Positions 9,183 through 18,188 of a DNA stretch of 64,000 bases are shown here, piece after piece; the stretch's first letter is position 1; every line of letters begins with the position of its first letter. This DNA is from Weissella muntiaci. Lineage in GTDB: Bacteria > Bacillota > Bacilli > Lactobacillales > Lactobacillaceae. The stretch lies in the NCBI RefSeq assembly GCF_008107635.1, contig NZ_SDGZ01000024.1:40438-104437 (forward strand). The letters run 5' to 3'. The position numbers and the translations under genes were made by a program. The notes beneath the pieces were generated by a model. That model did not search any database and had not been told where the DNA came from. It saw only the letters and a program-made list of their open reading frames with translations.

Positions 9183-10236
9183 CTTCAGTCACGGCCTCCT
9201 TAGTTTTCAAAATCGTATATAAGCGAAAATAGAAAAATTCCATTGGATCAGCGCTCTGCCGAACCTGCTTGAATTGCCAATTATCAATGTTTCCCTGCAA
9301 CTTTGCCTGTAAGTATGTAACGATTGGCGCATTTAAAAATCTTTCATAAGGGAACTTCGCCTTATCTAACATAATTGCCGCTACTAACAAATGCTCGCGA
9401 ATTGTACTAATTTTCAACTTACGATAATTTGCAATCTGCTCGATTGATAAATCATTTTCTATCGCTTGTAGCGTTTGGACGACCGGACCTGGTAATAGTG
9501 CTTTGACAGCCACCAACTGCCAAAGTTCGCGAATTGGCTTTGGCGAGTCATCGGGCAGCTCGCGGATTTTCCGCGACCAAGCAACATAGTGATTAAGTTG
9601 CCATAGCATGAAATCAAATTGATCCCATGAAGTTGGCAACTCCAATTGCTCTTGCACAGCACCAGCCTCATAATGGCCAATCCAAGTTGCCACCAACTTG
9701 TTGGCCTGCATTGCGGGTAAGTCGACTAGGAAGTCACGAACCTCTTGAACCCATTGTGCTGTTAATTGTGGCTGGCGAACTTGATAATACCAACGCCGTA
9801 CAAGAAACATCAATTGCGGTCCTACTTGCAATGGATAATATTGTTTATTCTGATACGCTCGTTCAGAAACAATCTGATTGGCCAGTAAGAAGCCCGCTTG
9901 CCAATTTTCGGCATTAATCTGGCTAAATTCATGTGGATCTTCCAGCTTCACGTGCTCTTGCAAGTAGCGTTCTTGTACTTCAAGCCCCTTACTCGTTAAT
10001 AGAACCTGGCCTTCTGTGTCAATCACAACCATCTCATCTTTTTCATATTGCGCTAAAATCGCTTCGAATTCGGGCAAAGTTAATTTAGCCAACAAACCAA
10101 TATAATCTAACAATTGGTATCTCAAGCCCCAGTATAGGGTAGACACCGTTGTTTGATTTTTCAACAAACCAAAAATCACCCGATTTCTACGCGGTTGTTG
10201 CGGAGAAAACAGGGTGATTAAAAAATCATTAACCAT
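9169..10236 (-). CDS. YpbB-like helix-turn-helix protein, partner of RecQ
   Basis: This 355-residue, largely helical protein lies just before recQ and overlaps it, as ypbB does next to recS in Bacillus subtilis. A helix-turn-helix-like segment (LSIEQIANYRKLKISTIREH) is near residues 278-297 and matches the HTH module found at the C-terminus of this family. The rest has no motif that I recognise. The conserved pairing suggests a role in loading or regulating the helicase; that is inference from position. GGAGG is next to the start codon. Confidence 0.8.
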   Translation of the reverse strand: MVNDFLITLFSPQQPRRNRVIFGLLKNQTTVSTLYWGLRYQLLDYIGLLAKLTLPEFEAILAQYEKDEMVVIDTEGQVLLTSKGLEVQERYLQEHVKLEDPHEFSQINAENWQAGFLLANQIVSERAYQNKQYYPLQVGPQLMFLVRRWYYQVRQPQLTAQWVQEVRDFLVDLPAMQANKLVATWIGHYEAGAVQEQLELPTSWDQFDFMLWQLNHYVAWSRKIRELPDDSPKPIRELWQLVAVKALLPGPVVQTLQAIENDLSIEQIANYRKLKISTIREHLLVAAIMLDKAKFPYERFLNAPIVTYLQAKLQGNIDNWQFKQVRQSADPMEFFYFRLYTILKTKEAVTEDAQD

Positions 10237-10290
10237 GGCTACCTCCTAGTCTTTTTAACTAGTGTAGCATAGTCGAATTGTTAAATTTAT

Positions 10291-10875
10291 TTATTTTGCT
10301 AACTCTTGTGCTGTTCGATTAATAAACGGCCGTAATGCTGAATATACTAGCCCCGTTGCTAATCCTAGGATCACTCCCTGCGCCAAGTTAAATGGTACAA
10401 CCATGTAGAGCATATACGTGCCCAAGCCAATAATCTGCTTAATATCAAAATTGGCAAACATCGCATACAAAGGAACCGCATAGAAATAATTTAATATGAC
10501 CATCGCCATGGTCAGTCCAAGTGTCGCTAAAACAATACTAACTGTAAAGTTTTTAATCGTGAAACTCTTTGACCGTTTCAACCATAGGTAGATAATCGTC
10601 AAAAAGATCCCCATTGAAATGATATTCATCGGCAGACCAATATAATCATTAACACCTTGATTATTCAACAGTAGCTTCAAAAGCGTTCGAAGGAATAAAA
10701 TCATATACCCGCTTCGTAGATCTAACATTAAGGCACCCAAAACAATCGGCACAATTGAAAAATCAATTTTCAAGAAGCTCGCACCTGGAATGAGCGGGAA
10801 GGTTGGGAAAATCATTAACCCAAATGCAACAACTGACAACAGTGAAATCACTGTTAAACGACGTGTAGAATTCAT
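10291..10875 (-). CDS. ribU: Riboflavin ECF transporter S component RibU
   Basis: This 194-residue membrane protein has five or six hydrophobic segments and the RibU signature region FLKIDFSIVPIVLGAL near residues 35-50. It is the substrate-binding S subunit for riboflavin and works with the shared ECF energising module, which is not in the window. An FMN riboswitch and terminator lie directly upstream, which independently supports the substrate. The ribosome binding site is weak (GCGG), so translation may also depend on the leader fold. No riboflavin biosynthesis genes are in the window. Confidence 0.93.
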   Translation of the reverse strand: MNSTRRLTVISLLSVVAFGLMIFPTFPLIPGASFLKIDFSIVPIVLGALMLDLRSGYMILFLRTLLKLLLNNQGVNDYIGLPMNIISMGIFLTIIYLWLKRSKSFTIKNFTVSIVLATLGLTMAMVILNYFYAVPLYAMFANFDIKQIIGLGTYMLYMVVPFNLAQGVILGLATGLVYSALRPFINRTAQELAK

Positions 10876-10906
10876 AAAAATATACCGCTAAGCTAACCGT
10901 TTCCAC

Positions 10907-10950
10907 AAAAAAAGCCTTTTTCGTATCAGGGCGACACAAAAAAGACGGCT
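10907..10950 (-). terminator. Expression-platform terminator of the FMN riboswitch
   Basis: Read on the minus strand, AGCC-(GTC bulge)-TTTTTT-GTGTC pairs with GATAC-GAAAAA-GGCT and a run of seven T follows. It lies between the aptamer and ribU, where FMN binding would be expected to permit its formation and stop transcription. Confidence 0.8.
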
Positions 10951-10960
10951 AGTTAGACTA

Positions 10961-11088
10961 TCCTTTCCTTCTTCATACCAGACTATACTGTCGGTTCCGG
11001 AATCGCACCAGATCAATCACATTGTGAGTCGCGGGACTACTGTTAAATACAGATTACCGCCGGTCGGGAATTGCACCCTGCCCTGAAG
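10961..11088 (-). promoter_or_regulatory. FMN riboswitch (RFN element)
   Basis: On the minus strand the conserved RFN blocks are easy to read in order: CTTCAGGGCAGGGTG, AATTCCCGACCGGCGGTAAT, CCCGCGA, GATCTGGTGCGATTCCGG, ACCGACAGTATAGTC, then GAAGAAGG closing the basal stem. This is a near-consensus aptamer. It controls ribU downstream, probably by transcription termination. Confidence 0.97.
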
Positions 11089-11155
11089 TATTAAATTTTA
11101 CAACTATAATTATAGGTCAAAAGTAAGTGATTTTGCAAGTAATATTTGATTCCAA

Positions 11156-11191
11156 CAAAAAAACCTAGATTGAAAAACTCAATCTAGGCTT
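11156..11191 (-). terminator. Terminator after frr
   Basis: A perfect stem, CCTAGATTGA with TCAATCTAGG, followed on the minus strand by TTTTTTTG. It closes the pyrH-frr unit just after the frr stop codon. Confidence 0.88.
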
Positions 11192-11214
11192 TAAATATAA
11201 ATTAAACGAACATC

Positions 11215-11772
11215 TTAAATGGTCAAAAGCTCGTTTTCCTTTTCAGCCGCAATGGCATCCAAATCCTTAACAGCTTGATCAGTTGCTTTTTGAATATCGT
11301 TTTCTAGCTTATGAGCCTCATCTTCGCTCATTTCACCATTCTTTAAGGCTTTCTTCGTCTCATCCATCGCATCACGACGAACGTTTCGAATTGCCACCTT
11401 TGCTTGCTCTGCTTCACCCTTAACTTCTTTAGCCAAAGTCTTACGAGTCTCTTCAGTCAAAGCAGGGATCACCAAGCGAATCACAGTACCATCATTGGCC
11501 GGCGTCAAACCTAAATCAGAAGCAAAAATTGCTTGCTCAATGTTTTTTAGCGCTGACTTATCAAATGGCGTGATCAACAAAACACGTGCTTCAGGAACCG
11601 TCACTGAAGCTAATTGATTCAAGGGTGTATCGGCACCATAATATTCTGCCGTAATATTACGTAGAATTGATGGATTTGCTACACCAGCTCGAATGTTACC
11701 AAGGTTACGACGTAAAACATCGCCCGCCTTGGCCATCTTATCTTTTGTATTATCAATGATAGAGTTAGCCAT
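11215..11772 (-). CDS. frr: Ribosome recycling factor
   Basis: RRF, together with EF-G, splits post-termination ribosomes. The protein is 185 residues, the normal size. It has the typical [15 protein letters not shown] segment near residue 23 and the helical stretch [15 protein letters not shown] in the C-terminal half. The start is one base after the pyrH stop codon, with GAAGGGAAG overlapping the end of pyrH as ribosome binding site, so the two genes form an operon. Confidence 0.97.
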   Translation of the reverse strand: MANSIIDNTKDKMAKAGDVLRRNLGNIRAGVANPSILRNITAEYYGADTPLNQLASVTVPEARVLLITPFDKSALKNIEQAIFASDLGLTPANDGTVIRLVIPALTEETRKTLAKEVKGEAEQAKVAIRNVRRDAMDETKKALKNGEMSEDEAHKLENDIQKATDQAVKDLDAIAAEKENELLTI

Positions 11773-11773
11773 C

Positions 11774-12499
<726 letters not shown>

Positions 12500-12512
12500 T
12501 TATCAGCCTCAA

Positions 12513-13391
12513 TTACTTGATTTGACTCATAACTTCAGCAGCGAAATCTACTTCAGCCTTCTCGATTCCTTCACCAACTTCGTAACGAACGAAGGAAACA
12601 ACTGAACCATTCTTTGACTCAACATAGTGTGCAACAGTTTCCTTACCGTCACCCTTAACAAATGGTTGGTCAACCAATGAAATATCAGCCAAGAACTTGT
12701 TCAAACGTCCTTCAACCATCTTTTCCTTGATGTTTTCAGGCTTACCAGCCAAGTCCTCTGAGTTCATTTGAACTTCCTTCTCATGTGACAAGACATCAGC
12801 AGGAACTTCTTCGCGTGAAATGTATTGTGGTGCAATCGCAGCGATGTGCATTGCGATATCCTTGGCAGTTGCTTCATCAGCACCGTCCATCAATACGATT
12901 GATGAAATCCGGCCACCCATGTGTGAGTAAGCACCGAAGTTTTGTCCAGCATGCTTCTCAATAATTTGGAAACGACGCAAAGTGATCTTCTCACCAGTGA
13001 TTTGAGTAGTGTGAATAATCAATTCATTCAAAGTTTGGTCAGCAGAAACCTTCAAAGCCAAAGCAGCTTCAACATCAGCTGGCTTAAACTCAACGATTGC
13101 ATTTGCAACGGCGTGCAACAATTCGTTAAATTCTGCGTTACCAGCAACGAAATCAGTTTGTGAGTTCAACTCGATGATTGCCGCAAAGTCATCCTTTACA
13201 GCAACATAAGTCATTCCTTCAGCGGCAACAGTGTCAGCCTTCTTAGCAGCCTTTGCCATACCCTTTTCGCGCAAAACGTCAATGGCCTTATCCATGTCAC
13301 CGTCAGTTTCAACCAAAGCCTTCTTGGCGTCCATCATTCCAACGCCAGTCTTTTCACGTAATTCCTTAACTTGCAATGCAGTAATAGCCAT
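12513..13391 (-). CDS. tsf: Translation elongation factor Ts
   Basis: EF-Ts is the guanine nucleotide exchange factor for EF-Tu. The 292-residue protein opens with a UBA-like domain ([19 protein letters not shown]). The family signature [12 protein letters not shown] follows near residue 75 and carries the TDFV tetrad that contacts EF-Tu. AAGGAG precedes the ATG. A perfect -10 sequence TATAAT at 13433-13438 on the minus strand, together with the terminator behind rpsB, suggests tsf-pyrH-frr has its own promoter in addition to any read-through. Confidence 0.97.
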   Translation of the reverse strand: MAITALQVKELREKTGVGMMDAKKALVETDGDMDKAIDVLREKGMAKAAKKADTVAAEGMTYVAVKDDFAAIIELNSQTDFVAGNAEFNELLHAVANAIVEFKPADVEAALALKVSADQTLNELIIHTTQITGEKITLRRFQIIEKHAGQNFGAYSHMGGRISSIVLMDGADEATAKDIAMHIAAIAPQYISREEVPADVLSHEKEVQMNSEDLAGKPENIKEKMVEGRLNKFLADISLVDQPFVKGDGKETVAHYVESKNGSVVSFVRYEVGEGIEKAEVDFAAEVMSQIK

Positions 13392-13432
13392 GTTGTTAAG
13401 TCTCCTTAAAAATCTTATTAGTTATCTAAAAT

Positions 13433-13438
13433 ATTATA
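13433..13438 (-). promoter_or_regulatory. Possible -10 box of the tsf-pyrH-frr unit
   Basis: A consensus TATAAT on the minus strand, 42 bases before the tsf start codon. No good -35 element is visible 16-18 bases upstream, so this is a weak call. The rest of the region between tsf and rpsB shows nothing beyond the terminator. Confidence 0.4.
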
Positions 13439-13573
13439 CACAAATATCGAGCCTTTTCCTAGCGGTCCCCGTTATTATTTTGAATTGTTTTACTTTAATA
13501 GCTGATTACCCAATCAAAATATGTTACTTATGACTGAATAGGACATTTTCAATGTTGTATAAAACTTTATCCG

Positions 13574-13610
13574 CAAAAAAACTGGCTGCATTTCTGCACC
13601 CAGTTTTTTT
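13574..13610 (-). terminator. Terminator after rpsB
   Basis: AAAAAAACTGG pairs with CCAGTTTTTTT, with a GTGCA/TGCA(G) inner stem, and a T run follows on the minus strand. It separates rpsB from tsf and may be partial. Confidence 0.85.
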
Positions 13611-13635
13611 CTAAATCTACCGAAGCAAATTTAAA

Positions 13636-14412
13636 TTAGTTGTTACCTTCAACAATTTCAGTCAATTCTTCAATTGATGCAGCCTTGTCTGAACCTTCGT
13701 TGTCAAAGTCTTCTGCAGCAACAGCATCTTCACCTTGGTTACCCTCGATGATAGCGTCAGCCATCTTTGCAGTGATCAAACGAACGGCACGGATAGCGTC
13801 ATCATTTGATGGGATCTTAACATCGATTTGGTCAGGGTCAGCATTAGTATCAACCATGGCAACGATTGGAATGTTCAACTTGTGTGCTTCTTGCACAGCA
13901 ATTTGTTCCTTGTGTGGATCAACGATGAACATCAAGTCTGGAACCTTAGGCATATCAGCGATACCACCCAAGAACTTCTCCAACTTCTCACGCTTCTTGT
14001 TCAAAAGCGCAACTTCCTTCTTTGGCAAACGGTCGAAAGTACCATCTTCAGCCATCGCACGCAACTCCTTCAAGTGCGCGATACGTTGTTGGATCGTTGA
14101 CCAGTTAGTCAAAGTTCCACCCAACCAACGGTGGTTTACGAAGTACATGTTTGCACGAGTTGCCTCTTCAGCAATTGCGTCTTGAGCTTGCTTCTTAGTA
14201 CCAACGAACAAAACCGTTGCACCATCAGCCGCTGCATCGCGAACATAGTTATAAGCTTGGTCAACCAACTTTACCGTCTTTTGCAAGTCGATAATGTAGA
14301 TTCCGTTACGCTCTGTAAAGATGAATTCGTCCATCTTTGGGTTCCAACGACGAGTTTGGTGTCCAAAATGTACACCAGCTTCAAGCAATTGCTTCATTGA
14401 GATTACTGCCAT
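13636..14412 (-). CDS. rpsB: 30S ribosomal protein S2
   Basis: S2 binds late to the 30S subunit. The 258-residue protein has the canonical start [18 protein letters not shown], then RWNPKM, and FVGTKKQAQ near residue 66. The C-terminus is acidic. The ATG at 14412 is chosen because GGAGG lies 9 bases upstream and the family begins here; the frame stays open for 22 further codons upstream, but these are leader sequence. A structured leader (separate entry) precedes it, which fits autogenous control of ribosomal protein genes. Confidence 0.97.
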   Translation of the reverse strand: MAVISMKQLLEAGVHFGHQTRRWNPKMDEFIFTERNGIYIIDLQKTVKLVDQAYNYVRDAAADGATVLFVGTKKQAQDAIAEEATRANMYFVNHRWLGGTLTNWSTIQQRIAHLKELRAMAEDGTFDRLPKKEVALLNKKREKLEKFLGGIADMPKVPDLMFIVDPHKEQIAVQEAHKLNIPIVAMVDTNADPDQIDVKIPSNDDAIRAVRLITAKMADAIIEGNQGEDAVAAEDFDNEGSDKAASIEELTEIVEGNN

Positions 14413-14437
14413 GAGTATCTGCCTCCAAATGTTTTTC

Positions 14438-14499
14438 CACCTAACATCGCATGTAGATCCACAACCAAAATGGCACACGTGTATCTATTGGTGTTAGTG
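14438..14499 (-). promoter_or_regulatory. Possible structured leader of rpsB
   Basis: An outer stem pairs CACTAACA with TGTTAGGTG (8 bp, one bulged G). An inner stem pairs TAGAT with ATCTA, and an apical CCA/TGG pairing lies inside. It ends about 25 bases before the rpsB start codon. Ribosomal protein genes are often controlled by such leaders, but I do not recognise this as a named S2 leader family. Confidence 0.4.
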
Positions 14500-14539
14500 A
14501 GTATTTTTAGTCCAAGGACCAAGAGTTAATTCTACTTGA

Positions 14540-14824
14540 TTATTTGTCCGGTGTAAAGTCCGTAACGCCATTTGCTCGCAAGTACGCAATTTTCTCCGTC
14601 CGGCGCTTACGCTTAAATAATGCTTCAGCACTCATTGCGTCGTGTTTACTTTCATAAGCTTGCGCAAATAATAACTTCAATGGACGCCGGCTTGCGGGTC
14701 GCGTATATTTTGCGCCCTGTCCCGCCTGGTGCGTGGCGAAACGCCGTCCAACATCATCTGTATAGCCCGTATACAGAGTACCAGTAGCCGTTAAGAGCAC
14801 ATACATATAATAAGGCTTAGTCAT
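14540..14824 (-). CDS. GIY-YIG nuclease-superfamily protein (YazA/UPF0213-like)
   Basis: This 94-residue, single-domain protein carries the GIY-YIG core: [20 protein letters not shown] near the N-terminus, then [16 protein letters not shown]. Its size and sequence fit the stand-alone UPF0213 group common in Firmicutes, whose cellular role is unclear, and not a homing endonuclease. I start at the ATG at 14824, which overlaps the end of the upstream methyltransferase gene by 8 bases (translational coupling). The same pairing occurs in Bacillus (yabB-yazA), which supports both calls. Confidence 0.88.
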   Translation of the reverse strand: MTKPYYMYVLLTATGTLYTGYTDDVGRRFATHQAGQGAKYTRPASRRPLKLLFAQAYESKHDAMSAEALFKRKRRTEKIAYLRANGVTDFTPDK

Positions 14825-15581
14825 GATCCGAGCGACCTTCATAAATTGCCAAAACTTCGTCAGTATATGAGTTATCAGCATGATGGGTGATAATTGGTGG
14901 TAAAATTCTTGCTCCCGTCAACTGTCCGTCTTTGATGGCGTCAATTAATACCACATTCGCCTCCATCCCCAACTTGGGGTAGATAAACTGAATTTTCTTG
15001 GGTGCCAAATTAACAGCTTGCAAAGCCGCCAAAATCTCAAAAAGGCGATCAGGTCGATGTACCATATAAAAATGACCACCGCTTTTCAATAAACGATTAG
15101 CTGTTTGTGTTACCAATTCCAAATCTGCTTTAATCTCATGCCGCGCAATAGCATAATGTTCATTCAAGTTTTTCTTGGTCGTTTCTTCAACCGTGAAATA
15201 AGGAGGATTCGACACAACAGTATCAACGGTTCCTGCTTTAATCTCATCAAAAACTTCCCGCATATCAGTATTGATAATCTGAATCTTCTCATTCAATTCG
15301 TTCATATCGACTGATCGTTGCGCCATATCGGCTAAGCGTGGCTGAATCTCAACCCCAATAATTTTACCGATAATTTTGTGCGCCATAAATAGCGATACCG
15401 CACCATTTCCAGCACCCAAATCAACTGTCAATCCTTTACCGCGCTTCTTTGGATTAGCAAAGTGCGCCAATAGCACTGCATCCAACGAAAAAGAGAACAC
15501 CTCTGAACTTTGAATAATTCGAACACTGTCGGCATAAAGCATATCAATTCGTTCACCCGGTAGCATTTTCACATCTTTCAT
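14817..15581 (-). CDS. TrmN6/YabB-like tRNA (adenine-N6)-methyltransferase family protein
   Basis: This 254-residue protein is a class I SAM-dependent methyltransferase. The SAM-binding motif [15 protein letters not shown] is near residue 50 and the N6-adenine catalytic motif NPPYF is near residue 117. It resembles TrmN6, which modifies A37 of tRNA-Val in E. coli, and B. subtilis YabB; the exact tRNA target here is inference. The ATG at 15581 has GGAG at a good distance and is preferred over the TTG four codons earlier. It forms an operon with the overlapping GIY-YIG gene. Confidence 0.87.
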   Translation of the reverse strand: MKDVKMLPGERIDMLYADSVRIIQSSEVFSFSLDAVLLAHFANPKKRGKGLTVDLGAGNGAVSLFMAHKIIGKIIGVEIQPRLADMAQRSVDMNELNEKIQIINTDMREVFDEIKAGTVDTVVSNPPYFTVEETTKKNLNEHYAIARHEIKADLELVTQTANRLLKSGGHFYMVHRPDRLFEILAALQAVNLAPKKIQFIYPKLGMEANVVLIDAIKDGQLTGARILPPIITHHADNSYTDEVLAIYEGRSDHD

Positions 15582-15673
15582 TTTTATCTCCAATTTGCCA
15601 CATCATTTGAAAATGTGGGATAATATTCAGGTTATTAAAAGTTTACAATTTATTTGTACGTATAGGAGCACTT

Positions 15674-16306
15674 ATGTTTTACACATTTATTCGTGCCGTG
15701 GCTGCCGGAGTCGTTTGGCTAGTCAACGGGCGTTTTGAAATCCATAACGCAGATAAGCTGCCAGAAGGTAACTACATCTTAGTCGGCCCTCACCGAACTT
15801 GGTGGGATCCAATCTTCTTTGCCTTGGCAGCTTGGCCAACTCGGTTTATGTTTATGGCCAAAATTGAACTCTTTAAGAATCCTATTTTACGCTATATCTT
15901 GGTACACGCCAACGCCTTTCCAGTTGACCGTGCCAATCCTGGTCCGAGTGCCATCAAAACACCCGTGCAAAACCTGAAGAAGGGTAATTTGTCATTGATC
16001 ATGTTTCCTTCTGGATCACGTCACTCACAAGAAATGAAAGGTGGCGCAATGGTGATTGCTAAGTTATCCGGTGCACCGATTGTACCAATGGTTTATCAAG
16101 GTCCCGTCAAATTTGGCACGTTATTCAAGCGGAACAACGTCAAGATGAGCTATGGTGACCCAATCTACATTGATAAAAAGATTAAACTATCCGATGAAAA
16201 CATTCAACAATTTGGTCATGATTTACAGGCAGCTTTTGATCAGGTTGATCGGGCCCTTGACCCATCATTCGTTTATGTTGATCCAAGTCCAAAAGAGGAC
16301 AAATAA
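15674..16306 (+). CDS. plsC: 1-acyl-sn-glycerol-3-phosphate acyltransferase
   Basis: PlsC adds the second acyl chain to lysophosphatidic acid in phospholipid synthesis at the membrane. The 210-residue protein has the HX4D catalytic motif in GPHRTWWDP near residue 39 and an N-terminal hydrophobic stretch. The third family block reads FPSGSRH where FPEGTRS is usual, so the Glu is replaced by Ser. The replacement is worth noting but does not overturn the family call. AGGAG precedes the ATG. It is monocistronic, with its own terminator. Confidence 0.9.
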   Translation: MFYTFIRAVAAGVVWLVNGRFEIHNADKLPEGNYILVGPHRTWWDPIFFALAAWPTRFMFMAKIELFKNPILRYILVHANAFPVDRANPGPSAIKTPVQNLKKGNLSLIMFPSGSRHSQEMKGGAMVIAKLSGAPIVPMVYQGPVKFGTLFKRNNVKMSYGDPIYIDKKIKLSDENIQQFGHDLQAAFDQVDRALDPSFVYVDPSPKEDK

Positions 16307-16343
16307 AAAGAAGCCGAGCATCGTTGATGTCCGGCTTCTTTTA
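16306..16343. terminator. Bidirectional terminator between plsC and yneF
   Basis: AAAAGAAGCCG pairs with CGGCTTCTTTT around a 15-base loop. It directly follows the plsC stop codon and the two flanking genes converge on it. Confidence 0.88.
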
Positions 16344-16348
16344 TTTGT

Positions 16349-16582
16349 TTACTTCTTCGTTTGTTGTTGCGATGCTTGCTTCATTTGAGCCATTGTCTGT
16401 TTCAATTGCTTTTGTGAAGGCTTACGCCCCATGTTTGTCATCATTTGACGCATCATCTCTTCTGAAATTGGTGGGTTCTTTTGTAGGTAGTTCTCCATGG
16501 TACGACGTGCCAAGAAGAAACCAAGCAATGCTCCAACCAAAAGTGCAACAACAACAAGTGTAATCCAAAGTCCAGTATTCAT
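16349..16582 (-). CDS. yneF: YneF-family membrane protein (UPF0154)
   Basis: A 77-residue protein with one N-terminal transmembrane segment (about residues 4-23), then ARRTMENYLQKNPPISEEMM, the recognisable UPF0154 sequence, and a basic Gln/Lys-rich tail. The function is unknown. The ATG at 16582 is preceded by GGAG and fits the family start; the open frame extends 10 codons further upstream. It lies near the ynzC-like gene and lexA, as in B. subtilis, so the neighbourhood is partly conserved. Confidence 0.88.
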   Translation of the reverse strand: MNTGLWITLVVVALLVGALLGFFLARRTMENYLQKNPPISEEMMRQMMTNMGRKPSQKQLKQTMAQMKQASQQQTKK

Positions 16583-16660
16583 GTTATATTCTCCAAGTAA
16601 ATTAAAATCCAATCATAATTTTATCATTTTTACCGGGGTTTGCCTAGATTGATTATTGTA

Positions 16661-16915
16661 TTAATCGTCACGCAAACCCTTTTCACGCTGGATTTCACGA
16701 ACCTTCTCTGGTGTGACTTCTTTACCGTCATCATCAAAAACTTGCATCATTTCAACTTGTGAACGAAAAGAAGCGCGGAAGTTTTCCAAAAACTCTTGGC
16801 GTAACTCTTGGCGTTCAGCCTCTTCCTCCGTGGATAGTCCTTCTGCGGTCTTTGCCTTAGCTGCCAAGTCATTAATCCGAGCGCGAACGGCCATCATACG
16901 ATCAGTCTCTGCCAT
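16661..16915 (-). CDS. DUF896 protein (YnzC-like)
   Basis: This 84-residue protein is charged and highly helical. The segment INDLAAKAKTAEGLSTEEEA, followed by RQELRQEFLENFRASFRSQ, is diagnostic of DUF896. In B. subtilis the homologue ynzC sits in the SOS-induced yneA-yneB-ynzC operon divergent from lexA. Here the same divergent position next to a lexA homologue is kept, but yneA (cell division inhibitor) and yneB (resolvase-like) are absent. The biological role is unknown. Confidence 0.9.
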   Translation of the reverse strand: MAETDRMMAVRARINDLAAKAKTAEGLSTEEEAERQELRQEFLENFRASFRSQVEMMQVFDDDGKEVTPEKVREIQREKGLRDD

Positions 16916-16956
16916 ATTCTAATCCTCCAAAAGTAACTTTTCTCAATTTTAACATG

Positions 16957-16973
16957 TTCGTTACAAATACGAA
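16957..16973. promoter_or_regulatory. Inverted repeat in the lexA/ynzC divergent region
   Basis: TTCGT-N7-ACGAA is a perfect 5+5 inverted repeat about 42 bases before the ynzC-like start codon. It is not the canonical Gram-positive SOS box (CGAACRNRYGTTYC), since the half-sites point the other way. It could be a diverged operator for the unusual LexA homologue, or chance. Confidence 0.3.
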
Positions 16974-17059
16974 ATAATGGACGCTGACTTTCCATCATTA
17001 ATTATTAGTCTGGTAAACGTGCTAAACTAGATAATAAAGGTCTTATAGTTATGATCTCG

Positions 17060-17078
17060 CCCAAGGTTTCATCTTGGG
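17060..17078 (+). other. Hairpin in the lexA leader
   Basis: CCCAAG-N7-CTTGGG forms a small stem-loop that ends 10 bases before the AGGAGG ribosome binding site of the lexA homologue. There is no T run, so it is not a terminator. Confidence 0.4.
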
Positions 17079-17096
17079 TAAGTCAAGGAGGTTCCT

Positions 17097-17621
17097 ATGT
17101 CAGAACGTCACGAAACCCAATATAATGTGCTAAAATTTATTGCCGGTTACCTTAGTACACATGGTTATGCTCCAACTGTTCGCGAGATTGGTGCCGGAGT
17201 TGGATTAACTGCACCCTCAACAGTTCATGGTCATTTAGCGCGCCTTGAACGCAAAGGTTTTCTTAACCGAAAGGCTAATCAATCTCGTAGTTGGGAAATC
17301 ACCGCTTCGGGGTATCACTTTTTGGCACCAATCGCTGATACTGAATTAGAACTAAACATCACTGATGACACAAATTCAACTTTCCCGCCAGATTTCGGCA
17401 CTAATTCAGCACAATTTATTTTTGTCCAACCAAATGATAGTTTAATCAATGAACATATTCTTGCAGGAGACCAACTCTTAATCTCCGCTACAACGGACGC
17501 GTCTGCGAATGTTTTAAAAGCATATCAAGACAGTAATGGTACTTTGTTGATCGATCGAGCCTTGGTGGGTGAAACGTTTACCCTAGTCGGGATAGTAACG
17601 GCGATCTATCGTCAAATTTAA
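17097..17621 (+). CDS. lexA: LexA-family repressor homologue, shortened and lacking a visible cleavage site
   Basis: The N-terminal 60 residues are a clear LexA winged helix: PTVREIGAGVGL near residue 26 and PSTVHGHLARLERKGF near 40. The C-terminal half is divergent. A serine in QPNDSLINEH (S115) sits where LexA has GDSM, and K141 in NVLKAYQD could be the dyad lysine. The Ala-Gly cleavage dipeptide region of LexA (GKVTAG-like) is absent from the linker. The protein is 174 residues, against about 205 in B. subtilis LexA. It may be a non-cleavable or rewired repressor. AAGGAGG precedes the ATG, and it is divergent from the ynzC-like gene as true lexA usually is. Confidence 0.75.
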   Translation: MSERHETQYNVLKFIAGYLSTHGYAPTVREIGAGVGLTAPSTVHGHLARLERKGFLNRKANQSRSWEITASGYHFLAPIADTELELNITDDTNSTFPPDFGTNSAQFIFVQPNDSLINEHILAGDQLLISATTDASANVLKAYQDSNGTLLIDRALVGETFTLVGIVTAIYRQI

Positions 17622-17622
17622 A

Positions 17623-17660
17623 AAGGTTACCTAGAAAAATCTAGGTAACCTTTATTTTTT
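17623..17660. terminator. Terminator after the lexA homologue
   Basis: AAGGTTACCTAGA pairs with TCTAGGTAACCTT around a four-base loop, followed by a T-rich run. It also abuts the stop codon of the convergent apt gene. Confidence 0.9.
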
Positions 17661-18183
17661 AATCGTTGTAGTTCATTAATGCAAGAATGTCGTAACCAGC
17701 TAAACGATCTCGTCCATGCAAATCATTCAATTCAATCAAAAATGCTAAGGCGACAACTTCACCACCTAGGCGTTCGACCAAATTGATTGTTGCTGCAATC
17801 GTGCCACCAGTTGCCAAAAGGTCATCCGTAATCAGAACCTTATCACCTGGCTTAATTGCATCAGTATGCAATTCCAATTTTGCCTCACCGTACTCTAAGG
17901 CATATGACTCTTGAATTACCTCACGTGGTAGCTTTCCTGGTTTACGTGCTGGAACCAATCCAATCCCCATCTCATGGGCGACTGGTCCACCAACCAAGAA
18001 GCCACGTGACTCTGGTCCAACAATTACATTGACACCACGTCCACGGGCATATTCAGCGATGCGTCGAGTTGCCTCGGCGTATGCCGCCCCATCTGAAAGT
18101 AACGGGGTAATGTCACGAAAATTAATCCCTGGTTCAGGGAAATCTGGAATTGATCTGACAAAATCATGCAAATCTAAGGTCAT
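17659..18183 (-). CDS. apt: Adenine phosphoribosyltransferase
   Basis: Apt converts adenine and PRPP to AMP in purine salvage. The 174-residue protein has the type I PRTase PRPP-binding loop [16 protein letters not shown] near residue 119. Other family blocks are [17 protein letters not shown] near the N-terminus and [18 protein letters not shown] lies before the ATG inside the 3' end of recJ, with only 5 bases between the genes, so recJ and apt are co-transcribed, an order found in many Firmicutes. Confidence 0.97.
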   Translation of the reverse strand: MTLDLHDFVRSIPDFPEPGINFRDITPLLSDGAAYAEATRRIAEYARGRGVNVIVGPESRGFLVGGPVAHEMGIGLVPARKPGKLPREVIQESYALEYGEAKLELHTDAIKPGDKVLITDDLLATGGTIAATINLVERLGGEVVALAFLIELNDLHGRDRLAGYDILALMNYND

Positions 18184-18188
18184 TGCTT

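Noticed and set aside
13640..14185. A 181-codon plus-strand open frame opposite rpsB
   Set aside because: It is an antisense shadow of the S2 gene without a ribosome binding site or protein-like composition.
14540..14824. The GIY-YIG gene as a homing endonuclease or intron remnant
   Set aside because: It is a free-standing small UPF0213-type gene in conserved context with the methyltransferase, without any DNA-binding extension.
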